A DNA stretch of 64,000 bases, taken from the NCBI RefSeq assembly GCF_013177315.1, contig NZ_CP053661.1, positions 620,001 to 684,000 of the forward strand, in the 5' to 3' direction. This stretch comes from Thermoleptolyngbya sichuanensis A183 (GTDB lineage: Bacteria; Cyanobacteriota; Cyanobacteriia; Elainellales; Elainellaceae). The notes under the pieces are model-generated. The model was given only the letters and a program-made list of their open reading frames with translations, had not been told where the DNA came from and ran no database searches. Each line of letters starts with the position of its first letter. Position 1 is the stretch's first letter. A program made the translations under genes and the position numbers. Shown piece by piece: positions 46,228 to 56,673 of this stretch.

Positions 46228-47928
46228 ATGACGAAACCAGTCAAGCCTTATCTCTCGCTACCGGCGCTGGCGCTGACTCGCGGATCTGCCCGCAGGCTGG
46301 CGATCGCCCTACTGTCGGCCATGCTGATGGTAAGCGGGCACGCTCCCTTGCTGCACGCCCAAACCCGTTCCGATGCGCCAGTGCGCGTGAGCCAGCGCCA
46401 GCAGGGATGGGAGGCAGCCCTGACGGTTGCTCGCGTGTTGGACAGCCGACAGGATCTGGCAGGGATTGTCTTGCAGCTAGACGTGCTGGACAAGCCCGTG
46501 ACCACCTACGCCAACGTGGTGTATCAAATCTTTGCGCGGGTCAACGGCCGCTGGCAGCAGGTCTACACCACGCGAGGCGCACGGCTAATTGCTAGCCCCA
46601 GCGGCCGGCTGACCCTGCCGCCAGAGTTTATCCGCTGGAGCGATTTGCAAGCTCAGATTGGGCGATCGGTCAACCTGAACACGCTGGAATTCCGCTCCAT
46701 TGCGCGAGTCAGCTACGACGTGCAAAGCCGCCGCAACCAGCAGGTTTCCTGGGAATCGACCCAGACCTACGCCTCGCTGCCCCAGACGACTGTGACCCAA
46801 GTGGAAAGCGGTCAGGTCGTGATTGTCCGCGAGACGGTGATTACCGAAACCGTTAACGACCGCGGCCCGGGCCGCCCCCGCCCCACGCCGCCGAGCCGCC
46901 GCCCAGATCCACGGGAAGCTAGAGGTCCGCGCCCCCGTCCTACACCGGGTCATGGTCGTCGCCATGAGCATGGCAACTTTAGTTTGGCGATTTTGCAATC
47001 TCAGGTCACGTATCCAGAGGTGATTGCGCGGCTGTCGGTGAAGTCGAGAACGCGGCGCGGCTATCGGGAGGAGCGGCTGCTAGGGGATTTCCGCTATCGC
47101 ATGAACCAGCGGGCCCAGTTTATGCGCGGGCTGCGGCGGGGCGATCGCGTCGTGGTGCGCCTCTACACGCCGCAAAACCAGTTCATTGGCTATAGCGAGT
47201 TTGAACTGCTGTCGGATTTTACAGCCGTCAGCCTGGTGCTGCCGAGCCAGCGGTCAGAGGTGCGGATTGTGCGGACGGTTTATGGAATTGATGGCGATCG
47301 CAACGGGTCTATCGATCAGGGCGCAACAGTGTATGACTACTTTACGCGAATCAGCAGCAGCCGCTACGAGGAAAGCCGCGTCACCTTCTTGCCTAGCACC
47401 CAGGGAATCGACACGCGCTTGTTTGCAGTGCGCGGGCTGCCCAACCCGCCTGTGACCTGCACCTACACTAGCTCGTTCCAAACGGGCAATTTCTCCTTGG
47501 TCAGCCGCACAATTTCCGTATTCCGCTCGGCGCTGGCTCCTGCTCTCATCTCTTTTCCAGGCAGCAGCTTTAGGGTTGTTGATGTCAGTACCACAACGGT
47601 TTACGAAGTGGCCCAACTGATCCGCGAATACGAGCGCATCGGTACGTCGAGCGGCTCCATTATGCTGATTGGCTCCGATGGCAACTATAGCTACTGTAGT
47701 GCTGCCTGCGACGACGATGATGACGATGATGACTGGAGCTATGACTGGGACGATGATGACGACGATGATGATGACGACGACGATGATGATGACGATCGTC
47801 GAGGTCGTCGCCGCAGCAATTGCAATCAGGGCATTGGCAATGGGCCAGAGGGCTGCGACCCTGGAAACTCGCGTCCTCGCGGCGGCAGCAACGATGAAGG
47901 GGGTCGCCGCCCCGGCCGCCGTCGATAG
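46228..47928 (+). CDS. Exported protein of unknown function with poly-aspartate runs and Cys/Gly-rich tail
   Basis: 566 aa. A signal peptide (about 1-45, ALLSAMLMVSGHAPLLHAQ) is followed by a beta-rich domain (about 50-200), a Pro/Arg/His-rich linker (about 212-250, GRPRPTPPSRRPDPREARG) and a second beta-rich domain (about 252-490). Then come runs of 8 and 16 consecutive Asp (codons mixed GAC and GAT) split by WSYDW, followed by RRGRRR and a tail CNQGIGNGPEGCDPGNSRP that resembles a short motif found at the ends of other exported bacterial proteins. The start at 46228 is supported by AAAGGAA about 10 bases upstream. Calcium binding by the Asp runs is inference. Confidence 0.65.
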   Translation: MTKPVKPYLSLPALALTRGSARRLAIALLSAMLMVSGHAPLLHAQTRSDAPVRVSQRQQGWEAALTVARVLDSRQDLAGIVLQLDVLDKPVTTYANVVYQIFARVNGRWQQVYTTRGARLIASPSGRLTLPPEFIRWSDLQAQIGRSVNLNTLEFRSIARVSYDVQSRRNQQVSWESTQTYASLPQTTVTQVESGQVVIVRETVITETVNDRGPGRPRPTPPSRRPDPREARGPRPRPTPGHGRRHEHGNFSLAILQSQVTYPEVIARLSVKSRTRRGYREERLLGDFRYRMNQRAQFMRGLRRGDRVVVRLYTPQNQFIGYSEFELLSDFTAVSLVLPSQRSEVRIVRTVYGIDGDRNGSIDQGATVYDYFTRISSSRYEESRVTFLPSTQGIDTRLFAVRGLPNPPVTCTYTSSFQTGNFSLVSRTISVFRSALAPALISFPGSSFRVVDVSTTTVYEVAQLIREYERIGTSSGSIMLIGSDGNYSYCSAACDDDDDDDDWSYDWDDDDDDDDDDDDDDDDRRGRRRSNCNQGIGNGPEGCDPGNSRPRGGSNDEGGRRPGRRR

Positions 47929-48020
47929 GCTGTAGCCTTAACCCAGGAAAAAGGGCGATCGCGCTTGGTCTACCTGCTCTAGGCTGGCTGGTTTAGGCGG
48001 GGCGATCGCTCCTTTCAAGC

Positions 48021-48065
48021 AAAATCCCCTGCTTCTGGCACCGTTCCAAGAGGCAGGGGATTTTT
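48021..48065. terminator. Bidirectional terminator between two convergent genes
   Basis: AAAATCCCCTGC (48021-48032) pairs with GCAGGGGATTTT (48053-48064), followed by T. The A and T runs at the ends suit termination from both sides. It serves the exported-protein gene and the leftward chlH. Confidence 0.7.
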
Positions 48066-48155
48066 AGGTTACGCCGTATCTAGGTTACGCCGCGTTTACA
48101 TGCCGCATTTATATAACGCCTGTATAACGCCGCAAGCAAAGCGCCGGAGAACGGA

Positions 48156-51100
48156 CTACTCAATTCCTTCAATCCGGTCTTCTACTTCTTGATAAAGCTG
48201 GCGCAGGCGCTCTAGGTTTTCTTCGCTGGTTTCCCAATAGCCGCGGCCGTTGACCTCCAGCAGCGTGCCGACGATCTTGCGGAAGGAGTTGGGGTTCAGG
48301 TTCAGCAGGCGCTTCTGCATTTCCTCGTCTTCGATAAACGTGGTGTTCACGTCTTCGTAGACCCAGTTATCCACTGCGCCCGCCGTTGCCGACCATCCCA
48401 TCGTGTTCACGAGTCGCTTCGACAGTTCCCGCACGCCCTCATAGCCGTGGGACAGCATTCCCTCGTACCACTTGGGATTCAGCAGCTTGGTGCGGGCATC
48501 CAGCCGGACGGTTTCCGACAGGGTTCGCACTTGAGCGTTGGCCGTGGTGGTGTCGGCAATGTAGGCGGCGGGCTGCTTACCGTCTTTCCGCAGACGAGAC
48601 ACGACCTTCGTCGGGTCCGAGTCGAAGTAGTGGGACACGTCCGTCAGCGAGATTTCCGAAGAATCCAGATTTTGGAACGTCACATCTACTGTCTTCAGCG
48701 CGGTTTCAAAAATCTGGCGCGAATCGTCCATTACGCCCGGATTGTCGGAATTGAACGAGAAGCCCTTGCGCGACAGGTACATATCCTGAAGCTCGGCCTC
48801 GCTTTCCCAGGTGCTATTTTCCACCGCCAGATTCACGTTGGAGGAATAGGAACCGGATGCGTTGGAGAACACGCGAGTTGCAGCCTGACGCACGTCTACG
48901 CCCAACTCTTTGGCCTGCTCGATGGCGTGCTTACGCACGTAGTTCATCTCGACTGGTTCATCCGCTTCGGCCGCCATTTTAATCGCGCGATCCAGCAGAT
49001 TCATCTGGTTGATGAACAGGTCACGGAACACGCCAGAGCAATTCACCACCACGTCTATACGGGGGCGGCCCAGTTCCTCCAGCGGAATCAGTTCCAGCTT
49101 GTTCACCCGGCCCAGCGCATCGGGAACCGGACGCACGCCCACCAGCAGCATCACCTGGGCCAGCGACTCGCCATAGGTCTTGATGTTGTCTGTGCCCCAG
49201 AGAACGAAGGCGATGGTTTCGGGATAAGTGCCTGTCTCCGCTTTTTGCCGGGCCAACAGGCGATCGACCACAATCTGGGCCGACTGCACTGCTGCCAGGG
49301 TAGGAATTGACTGCGGATCGAGGGCGTGGATGTTTTTACCGGTAGGCAGCACATCGGGGTTGCGAATCGGGTCGCCGCCGGGGCCAGGCAGGACGTACTC
49401 GCCCTCCAGCGCTTGCAGCAGTGCGCCCAGTTCGTTGTCCGCCACAACCTGCTTCAGGCAGAATTCCAGATATTCAAACAGCGGCTTGATATCGTCGGCG
49501 TTGACCTTGGGATAGCCCGCCTCTGCCAGCGCTTCGATCCAGGGTTCTTTCTTACCCAGGTTAAAGAAGTTGAGCTTGGTGACGAGAGACACGCGCCCGT
49601 CCGCGTCGATTTGCTCCTGCACCATTGCAGCGACGGCTTTGCGAACCGCCTGGGTGATGTCGTAGAGCAACTGCACGTCGGTCAAAACGCCGCGATCGCT
49701 CCCTTTGTACACCTCGTCGATATCGCGCCCCAGGCTCTCGGCGATAATCCGCTGGAGACTCTTGATGCCGTCTTCGGGGCGATCGAGTCCTGCGATGTTG
49801 ACCAGCGTGGCGATCGCCTCTTCTGCGGTCGGGGGCTTGCCGATGACGTGCAGACCGCAGGGCAACAGGCGCGACTCAATCTCCATGAGCTTGATGTAGA
49901 CCTTGCCGATCAGCGTGTCGCGGTCTTCTGCCGACAGGTCGCCAGCGTCGCCATCTGGCAACACGATGTCCTTATCTAGATTGACCTGGCGACACTTTTC
50001 CACCACTGCGTTGACGATGGATGCGCCGCGTCCCGAATCCTTCAGGGTTTGGTAAGACGCGATCAGTTCGCTGAGTTCCTTCAGGCCTTTATATAGCCCC
50101 GCATTCTCCGCTGGCGGAGTCAGGTAGCTGATGGTTTCGGCATAGCCGCGACGCTTGGCGATTGTCGCCTCCGACGGATTATTCGCCGCGTAGTAATAGA
50201 GGTTGGGAATCGTGCCAATCAGGCTGTCGGGATAGCACTCGCTGGACATGCCCATTTGCTTACCAGGCATAAATTCCAGGGACCCGTGGGTGCCAAAGTG
50301 CAGCACCGCATCGGCTTTCCAGATTTTTTCCAGGTAGGTGTAGTAGGCAGCAAAGCCGTGGTGCGGGCTGGCAGAACGGGAGAACAGCAGCCGCATGGGG
50401 TCGCCTTCATAGCCAAAGGTGGGCTGCACGCCGATAAACACATTACCAAAGGACTTGCCAAATACCAGCAGGTTTTGACCGTCGGTGTTCAGATGTCCGG
50501 GCGGCGGACCCCAGCTTGCTTCCAGACGGGTGGAATAGGGCGTGAGCTGCTCATACTCCGGAACCGACATGCGGTAGGCAATGTTCAGTTCTGGGCTGGC
50601 GTATTGCGCCTGGGCATCGTGAATCACGGCTTGCATCAGCGCTTCAGCAGACTCCGGCAGTTCCTCAACGTCATAGCCGTTGGTCTTCAGCGCCTTCATC
50701 ACCTCATAGATGGAGCCGAATACGTCCAGATAAGCTGCCGTGCCCACGTTGCCCTTATCCGGCGGGAAGCTGAACACAGTGATGGCGACCCGCTTTTGCA
50801 GACGGGGCTTGCGGCGGAGGTTTGCCCACTTCATGGCTCGTTGGGCGATCGCCTCTATCCGGTCTTGCAGGGCGATCGCCTTACCCGTTGCGCCATCGCG
50901 ACCCGATACAATAATCGGCTCGATTGCGCCGTCCAGTTCAGGAATCGCAATTTGCAGCGCCACCTGGATGGGATGCAGTCCTAGGTCGCTGTCCTGCCAT
51001 TCTTCCGTTGTCTGGAACACCAGCGGCAGCGCCACCATGTAGGGACGATTCAGCCGCTTCAGCGAGTCGATTGCCTTGGGGTGATCCTGCCGCGCCGGGC

Positions 51101-52133
51101 CGCCCACCAGCGCAAAGCCCGTCAGCGACACCACCACGTCCACAATGGGCTGCTTCGTCAGCGGGTCATAGAAGTAGCTGTCCACAGGTTTTGAGAAGTC
51201 CAACCCGCCCGCAAACACGGAAATTACCCGTGCGCCCATGCTTTCGAGTTCCTGCACCATGGCCACATAGTGTGCGTCGTCGCCCGTCACCAGGTGCGTC
51301 CGTTGCAGCACCAGCCCCACCGTCGGCGCGAGGGGATCTTTCATATCTGCGCCAATGTCTCGCCGAGAGCCATGCCAGTTGAGGTATTCTTTGAGATCCT
51401 CAAACATCTGGGGTGCGAGCGGGTGCCAGATGCCCATGTCGGGATAGGTGACCGGATCGCGATATTGCAGCGTCGCAGATTTCAGCGCCTGCACGTCGCA
51501 ATAGCGGTCGATTAGCATCAACAGGAAGTTTTCCAGGTTTTCGGATGAGCCGCCCAGCCAGTATTGAAAGCTGAGCATAAAGTTCCGCGCGTCCTGCGCC
51601 TTGTCCATCGGCAGATACTTCAGCACCTTGGGCAGGGTGTTTAGCAGCTTTAGCATCGCGTCTTCAAAGCCCGCGCCCTGCTTCTGGCGGCGCTTCTTCA
51701 TGAATTCACCGATGACGCTTTTGGACTGCCCCAGTTGCGACATGGAGAAGCTGCCCAGCTTGTTCAGGCGCATCACCTGGGGCATGGAGGGAAAAACAAT
51801 GGCGGCATCGAGGCGATCGCGCACGGGCTGTACCGCAGCCACCACCTTTTCTGCTAGCTCCTCTATGAAAATTAGCGAGCCGATAAAGATATTCGCTTCT
51901 GAAACGTCTTTTTGCAGGGCTTCGTAGTTCTCAGTGCTACGTAACTCTTCTAGCAAGTAGCCGCTAATCTCGATTGCCACGTCGGGATTGCTCTCATTAA
52001 TCGAACGTACCGCCGCAGACAGGGCGCTTTGATATTGCGGCTCTAGCACGACATAGACCACCTTGATCAGCGCACGCCCGTTGAGATTGTCGGGAACAAT
52101 GTGTCTGACCGTGGGCTTGACGTGAGTGAACAT
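48156..52133 (-). CDS. chlH: Magnesium chelatase subunit H
   Basis: A 1325-residue protoporphyrin-binding subunit that, with ChlI and ChlD, inserts magnesium at the first committed step of chlorophyll synthesis. Length is full. Family blocks include [17 protein letters not shown] (about residue 615), an [20 protein letters not shown] stretch (about 590) and [20 protein letters not shown] (about 935). It has no signal peptide and acts in the stroma-like cytoplasm or at membranes. It is monocistronic here; the gunA/gun4, chlI and chlD genes are elsewhere. The terminator at 48021 is shared with the convergent gene. Confidence 0.97.
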   Translation of the reverse strand: MFTHVKPTVRHIVPDNLNGRALIKVVYVVLEPQYQSALSAAVRSINESNPDVAIEISGYLLEELRSTENYEALQKDVSEANIFIGSLIFIEELAEKVVAAVQPVRDRLDAAIVFPSMPQVMRLNKLGSFSMSQLGQSKSVIGEFMKKRRQKQGAGFEDAMLKLLNTLPKVLKYLPMDKAQDARNFMLSFQYWLGGSSENLENFLLMLIDRYCDVQALKSATLQYRDPVTYPDMGIWHPLAPQMFEDLKEYLNWHGSRRDIGADMKDPLAPTVGLVLQRTHLVTGDDAHYVAMVQELESMGARVISVFAGGLDFSKPVDSYFYDPLTKQPIVDVVVSLTGFALVGGPARQDHPKAIDSLKRLNRPYMVALPLVFQTTEEWQDSDLGLHPIQVALQIAIPELDGAIEPIIVSGRDGATGKAIALQDRIEAIAQRAMKWANLRRKPRLQKRVAITVFSFPPDKGNVGTAAYLDVFGSIYEVMKALKTNGYDVEELPESAEALMQAVIHDAQAQYASPELNIAYRMSVPEYEQLTPYSTRLEASWGPPPGHLNTDGQNLLVFGKSFGNVFIGVQPTFGYEGDPMRLLFSRSASPHHGFAAYYTYLEKIWKADAVLHFGTHGSLEFMPGKQMGMSSECYPDSLIGTIPNLYYYAANNPSEATIAKRRGYAETISYLTPPAENAGLYKGLKELSELIASYQTLKDSGRGASIVNAVVEKCRQVNLDKDIVLPDGDAGDLSAEDRDTLIGKVYIKLMEIESRLLPCGLHVIGKPPTAEEAIATLVNIAGLDRPEDGIKSLQRIIAESLGRDIDEVYKGSDRGVLTDVQLLYDITQAVRKAVAAMVQEQIDADGRVSLVTKLNFFNLGKKEPWIEALAEAGYPKVNADDIKPLFEYLEFCLKQVVADNELGALLQALEGEYVLPGPGGDPIRNPDVLPTGKNIHALDPQSIPTLAAVQSAQIVVDRLLARQKAETGTYPETIAFVLWGTDNIKTYGESLAQVMLLVGVRPVPDALGRVNKLELIPLEELGRPRIDVVVNCSGVFRDLFINQMNLLDRAIKMAAEADEPVEMNYVRKHAIEQAKELGVDVRQAATRVFSNASGSYSSNVNLAVENSTWESEAELQDMYLSRKGFSFNSDNPGVMDDSRQIFETALKTVDVTFQNLDSSEISLTDVSHYFDSDPTKVVSRLRKDGKQPAAYIADTTTANAQVRTLSETVRLDARTKLLNPKWYEGMLSHGYEGVRELSKRLVNTMGWSATAGAVDNWVYEDVNTTFIEDEEMQKRLLNLNPNSFRKIVGTLLEVNGRGYWETSEENLERLRQLYQEVEDRIEGIE

Positions 52134-52788
52134 GCAGGTCGGCTCCTCTCAAACAGGTTTTGCAATCAGCTTTGGCTATGGGCGGAACAGGGTAGGCTCC
52201 GAAACTCTGGACAAGACAGAACAGCAGACAGCAGTACTAGGCTGCCGCAGTGGGACAGGAGAGCGCCAAACCGTGACCGCTTAAAAAGTGTTACATCTGT
52301 CGTTTTACCAGAAAACGCTTGTCAAATGGAGGCTTCACGCTGCAAGTGATACAAATTGATAAACAAGCTGAGATATTTATTTACGATCAGTAGCATCAAA
52401 AAAAGTATATGCTCACAATTTGGTAAATAAATGTAAAACAATTTGCTGATGCACCTAATAGGAAAAACTTATGAATCGCAAACCCCCAGGTTCTACTGAA
52501 TCATGAATCGAGTCAGGTTTAAGCCGGACATGATCACCCTCAATGTCCAGAGCCCGGTTTCTAGCCCCATTTTCTAATTTTATAAAAGTTTCTAAACAGT
52601 GCGATCGCCCCGCTTGTTTGATCGGATTCACCCAGATCCACGAATGCCAACTGAAGGACTGAAATGGGTTTGACAGCAAAAATAAATTCAAAAATCGGTT
52701 TCTTTGCTGATAGATAATCCATCAATTCTTCGGTCTAGAATTCAGGATTCTAGTCTTTTTATTTTTGATAAAAACCTGATAAAGAGTT
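52134..52788. other. 655 bp AT-rich region upstream of chlH
   Basis: It contains the chlH leader (52134-52400 is AT-rich from about 52330) and the space to the end of the GT39 gene. No gene or RNA structure is recognised. A strong promoter is expected but could not be placed. Confidence 0.5.
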
Positions 52789-54426
52789 TCACTCTTCAAG
52801 TTTCCAAAGATACCAACCCACTTCGTTCAAAGGTTTTCCGAGAGATTGTTGGATCTGATTTCGCTCAGCTTCTGGCATGTAAAACACGAAGATGTCGGAG
52901 CCATCAGGAAACTGCTCTGGCGGTACGTTTGCTTCGGCTTCGTGGCTTAGCAAGTAGAACTGGACAGTCTCGTTTGTGCGATAGCTGAGGGCGATCAGGT
53001 TGCCGATATTGATCCCAAAGTCATCGCTAATCACGATGGGTTGATTCGCCTCGTTCAGCGTTTGGGCGATCGCCGGAATGTGGTAGCTAATCCCCTTATT
53101 CCACCAGGTTTCTGCCTGGGAGCTAATGATATTGGACAGGAAGCCTAGGAAGAATAGCAAGAGGGCGATCGCCTGCCAGAATTTGCGGTTTTTTGCCCCA
53201 AAAACCTCAATTTTCATTGTTAGAAGATAGCCCGCTGCCAGGTGCAGTCCTAGAAAACTGGGCACAAGATATCGCCCGACAATCGAGCGCTGTCCACCCA
53301 AAATTAGATCCGGCAGCGCCAAAATCAACACAGGAATCAGAGCCAGCGTCCACACAAAGGTCCAAACATGGCGCGGCGCATTTTGCTGGATAAATAGCAG
53401 CGCAAATATTTCTAAAATCAGCAGCGGAATACAGAGCCACCAGAGCGCAAAGGTGTCAGGATTCCAGTCAAAGTCCATGAAAATACGGCTGAAGTTGAGC
53501 GCCGATGCTTTCACCATCACCCACAGCGGCAGCGACTCTCTTGCCCATCCCGTGGTGTTGCTTAAAACGTCACGATATTTCACTAGGAAATAGAGCCAGG
53601 GCGCAAAGGCAGCGATCGCCACACACGACCATCCCAGGTATGCGGTGCCAGCACGAGTCATGCGCCATTTTTCCCACTTGCGCGAGATGCCGCCATTCAG
53701 CAGCACGTATACGCCGTGGGCAATGCCCACCAAACCCGTGAACAAAAACGTGTAGAGTCCTGCTGTGAGGCTCAGCGCATAGAGCGCCCAGTGGGGCCAG
53801 GTGCCCAGCCGCAGCGCCCGCAGCAGCAGCGCACTGGAGGTCAGAATTAGCGCCGCCCACAGGCTGTATTCTCGCGATTCTTGGGCATAGAGGACATGGT
53901 AGGGCGAGATGGCCAGCAGGCCGACCGTCATCAGGGCGATCGCCGGAGCCTGAAATAGCTCCATGCACAGCCAGTAGGCGCAGACCAGCATCAGTAATCC
54001 AAAGACAACCGCCAGACTCCGCAGCGCCAGCACCGAATCGCCAAATAGCCGCACCCAAAATCGCCCAAGAATGTAGTACAGGGGCGGATGTTGGGGGTCT
54101 TCTTGTCCCAGGGAAGTTAACAGTTGCCCCAAGCCGCGCTCTGGGCGAAACCGCTGAAAGGCTTGCAGCTCATCGCGGGTGACGATGCGCCCGGTAAAGA
54201 GTTGCTCGACGACCTCCGAGCGCCGCTGGGCGGTCATTTCCATTGAGGTATATGCTTCGTCGTGCCAATATACCTTTTTGTCAATGTTGATGACGCGGAA
54301 GAGAAGCCCCAGCATCAGCGCCACCAGCACTAGGGTCAGCAGTCTGGGGGTAAGTGCGGTAGGGCGGATGGCGCGACGGTTCACAGGCAATCTCCTCTCG
54401 ATCAATCCGAAGATGCATGAATGCAA
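52789..54426 (-). CDS. Glycosyltransferase family 39 (ArnT/PMT-like) membrane protein
   Basis: A 545-residue membrane protein with about eleven hydrophobic helices (first at about 28-46). The first loop has the GT-C signature VYWHDEAYTSMEM (about 52-64), where Asp-Glu is the catalytic/metal pair. EDPQHPPLYYILGRFWVRLFG (about 108-128) follows, with the HPPLYY motif of the family. These enzymes use lipid-linked sugars at the periplasmic side to modify lipids or proteins; the acceptor is unknown. The soluble C-terminal part (about 440-545) is typical. No neighbours relate to it. Confidence 0.85.
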   Translation of the reverse strand: MHSCIFGLIERRLPVNRRAIRPTALTPRLLTLVLVALMLGLLFRVINIDKKVYWHDEAYTSMEMTAQRRSEVVEQLFTGRIVTRDELQAFQRFRPERGLGQLLTSLGQEDPQHPPLYYILGRFWVRLFGDSVLALRSLAVVFGLLMLVCAYWLCMELFQAPAIALMTVGLLAISPYHVLYAQESREYSLWAALILTSSALLLRALRLGTWPHWALYALSLTAGLYTFLFTGLVGIAHGVYVLLNGGISRKWEKWRMTRAGTAYLGWSCVAIAAFAPWLYFLVKYRDVLSNTTGWARESLPLWVMVKASALNFSRIFMDFDWNPDTFALWWLCIPLLILEIFALLFIQQNAPRHVWTFVWTLALIPVLILALPDLILGGQRSIVGRYLVPSFLGLHLAAGYLLTMKIEVFGAKNRKFWQAIALLLFFLGFLSNIISSQAETWWNKGISYHIPAIAQTLNEANQPIVISDDFGINIGNLIALSYRTNETVQFYLLSHEAEANVPPEQFPDGSDIFVFYMPEAERNQIQQSLGKPLNEVGWYLWKLEE

Positions 54427-54512
54427 ACGGCAAGCTATCTAGCATAGCAAAGCGGGCTGTCGGTTACCGTCTGGCCAGAGAAGGATTGCAAAGGGCGATC
54501 GCCGCTAGAGAT

Positions 54513-54540
54513 TTAGCAATCTCCTCCATTAGAGTGCTAA
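54513..54540 (+). promoter_or_regulatory. CIRCE-like HrcA operator in front of groEL
   Basis: TTAGCAATC (54513-54521) and GAGTGCTAA (54532-54540) match the CIRCE half-sites TTAGCACTC and GAGTGCTAA, with one mismatch in the left half. The spacer is 10 bases instead of the usual 9. The site lies 33 bases before the groEL start, so HrcA repression is likely but perhaps weaker. Confidence 0.7.
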
Positions 54541-54573
54541 ATTCTGGAAGGAGCGCTTAACGAAAACAAAGGT

Positions 54574-56226
54574 ATGTCTAAGATCATTGTGTTTGAGGAA
54601 GAGTCTCGGCAGGCGCTGGAGCGCGGTGTGAATGCGATCGCCAATGCGGTGCGCGTGACGCTCGGGCCGAAGGGACGCAACGTGCTGCTGGAGAAAAAGT
54701 TTGGTGCGCCGCAGATTGTCAACGACGGCATCACGATTGCCAAAGAGATCGAGCTAGAAGATCCGCTAGAAAACACGGGGGCGCAGTTGATTCGTGAAGT
54801 TGCCTCCAAAACAAAAGATTTGGCGGGTGATGGCACGACCACTGCCACGGTGCTGGCCCAGGCCATCATCCACGAAGGGCTGAAGAATGTGGCGGCTGGG
54901 ACGAACCCCATTAGTCTGCGTCGCGGCATTGAAAAAGCAGTGGCCAAACTGGTGGATGAGATCGAAGCCGTCGCCCAGCCTATCGAAGGAAATGCGATCG
55001 CCCAGGTGGCCACGGTTTCCGCAGGTAGTGATGAAGAGGTTGGCGCAATTATTGCCGAAGCCGTTGAGAAAGTCGGCCGCGATGGCGTGATCACCGTGGA
55101 GGAATCCAAGTCTCTGACCACAGAACTGGAAGTTGTGGAAGGGATGCAGTTCGATCGCGGCTACATCTCGCCCTACTTTGTCACCGATGCGGAGCGGATG
55201 ATCTGCGAGATGGAGAATGTTGCGATTCTAATCACCACGCAGAAAATCGGCTCGATTGGTGAACTGGTGCCCGTTCTGGAAAAGATTGCCCGGGCCGGAC
55301 AGCCGCTGCTGATCATCGCTGAAGATATCGAAGGCGAAGCTCTGGCAACGCTGGTGGTCAACCGTCTGCGAGGCGTGCTGAACGTGGTTGCGGTGAAGGC
55401 TCCGAGCTTTGGCGATCGCCGCAAAGCCGTGCTGCAAGATATTGCCGTGCTGACGGGCGGCCAGATGATTGCGGAGGAAATTGGCCTCAGCCTGGACACC
55501 GCCACGCTGGAAATGCTGGGCAACGCCCGCAAGGTTACCATTACTAAAGACACCACCACACTGGTTGCCGAAGCCCCCGATAAGGTGGCTCTGGACAAGC
55601 GCATCGCTCAAATCCGCAAGGAGCTTAGCGAAACGGATTCAGAATACGACTCCGAGAAACTGCAAGAGCGCCTGGCCAAGCTGACGGGCGGTGTGGCTGT
55701 GATTAAGGTCGGTGCAGCCACCGAGACGGAACTGAAGGACAAAAAGCTGCGGATCGAAGACGCACTGAACGCGACGAAAGCCGCGCTGGCGGAAGGCATT
55801 GTGCCCGGTGGCGGTTCTACGCTGCTGCACCTGAGCAAAAAGCTGGCTGACTTCAAAAACACGCTCTCGGCAGAGGAGCAAATCGGAGCCAACATCATCA
55901 TGAAAGCGTTGGAAGCCCCGTTGCGCCAGATTGCCGACAATGCCGGAGTCGAAGGCTCGGTCGTGGTGGAACGAGTGCGAGCGATGGAGTTTGGCAAGGG
56001 CTACAACGCGCTCACCGATGCCTATGAAGACCTAATCGCGGCGGGGATTCTCGATCCGGCGAAGGTCGTGCGCTCTGGCTTGCAGGACGCGGCCTCGGTG
56101 GCGGCGATGGTGCTGACGACGGAAGCACTGGTGGTCGAAAAGCCTGAACCTGCGGCTCCCGCTCCCGGCGGCGACATGGGCGGCATGGGCGGCATGGGCG
56201 GTATGGGCGGCATGGGCATGATGTAG
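54574..56226 (+). CDS. groEL: Chaperonin GroEL, monocistronic (GroEL2-type position)
   Basis: A 550-residue 60-kDa chaperonin that folds proteins in an ATP-driven double ring. [20 protein letters not shown] (about 29-48), [15 protein letters not shown] (about 86) and the C-terminal GGM repeats ([15 protein letters not shown]) are intact. No groES precedes it, so this is the lone groEL copy that many cyanobacteria carry beside groESL. The N-terminus [20 protein letters not shown] resembles cyanobacterial GroEL2. A CIRCE-like operator precedes it and a terminator follows at 56274. Confidence 0.94.
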   Translation: MSKIIVFEEESRQALERGVNAIANAVRVTLGPKGRNVLLEKKFGAPQIVNDGITIAKEIELEDPLENTGAQLIREVASKTKDLAGDGTTTATVLAQAIIHEGLKNVAAGTNPISLRRGIEKAVAKLVDEIEAVAQPIEGNAIAQVATVSAGSDEEVGAIIAEAVEKVGRDGVITVEESKSLTTELEVVEGMQFDRGYISPYFVTDAERMICEMENVAILITTQKIGSIGELVPVLEKIARAGQPLLIIAEDIEGEALATLVVNRLRGVLNVVAVKAPSFGDRRKAVLQDIAVLTGGQMIAEEIGLSLDTATLEMLGNARKVTITKDTTTLVAEAPDKVALDKRIAQIRKELSETDSEYDSEKLQERLAKLTGGVAVIKVGAATETELKDKKLRIEDALNATKAALAEGIVPGGGSTLLHLSKKLADFKNTLSAEEQIGANIIMKALEAPLRQIADNAGVEGSVVVERVRAMEFGKGYNALTDAYEDLIAAGILDPAKVVRSGLQDAASVAAMVLTTEALVVEKPEPAAPAPGGDMGGMGGMGGMGGMGMM

Positions 56227-56673
56227 AAGGTAACAATCCTGAGATTGGGAACTGAAACCCTGCCATACTGCAAAAAATCTCTGCTTGATTCAATTCGATT
56301 CAGGCAGAGATTTTAAGTTTTGATGGAGTGTGGAACAGGTTGCTCTCAGTAATGTCTCTGAAAGTAGCGTCTCTGAAAGTAATGTCTCTGAACGTTTCTG
56401 AAGGAGGGCGATCGCCCTCAGTGCAAGTTCAGCTAGTTCAAATAGTCTTAAAAATCGCCCAAAGTCCTCTCAAAATAAGGGAAAAATCTGCAATAAGAAC
56501 CGCCTGAACACGGATGCCCAGGCGGAGTGTGGTGTGAGGAGTGAACGGAAACATGCGTCTCCGCTACGTCTATTGTAAAGGACTGGACTGGAGGATATGG
56601 GGCGATCGCCCCATCTAGGGGAAAAATTTATCAGATTGTTACTTGACGAATAGGTTTATCTACCCATCTGGGC
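56227..56673. other. Gap after groEL: terminator and short direct repeats
   Basis: Holds the terminator at 56274-56314 and, around 56350-56400, three copies of a short unit (AGTAATGTCTCTGA, AGTAGCGTCTCTGA, AGTAATGTCTCTGA). No gene is supported; it converges on the leftward guaB3 gene. Confidence 0.55.
56274..56314. terminator. Hairpin terminator after groEL
   Basis: AAAATCTCTGCTTGA pairs with TCAGGCAGAGATTTT across an 11-base loop, with a G-T pair in the stem. It lies 47 bases after the groEL stop; A and T runs at the two ends would allow use on both strands. Confidence 0.75.

Noticed and set aside
48447-49310. A 287-codon open frame antisense to chlH
   Set aside because: Shadow of the chlH reading frame, with no recognisable product.
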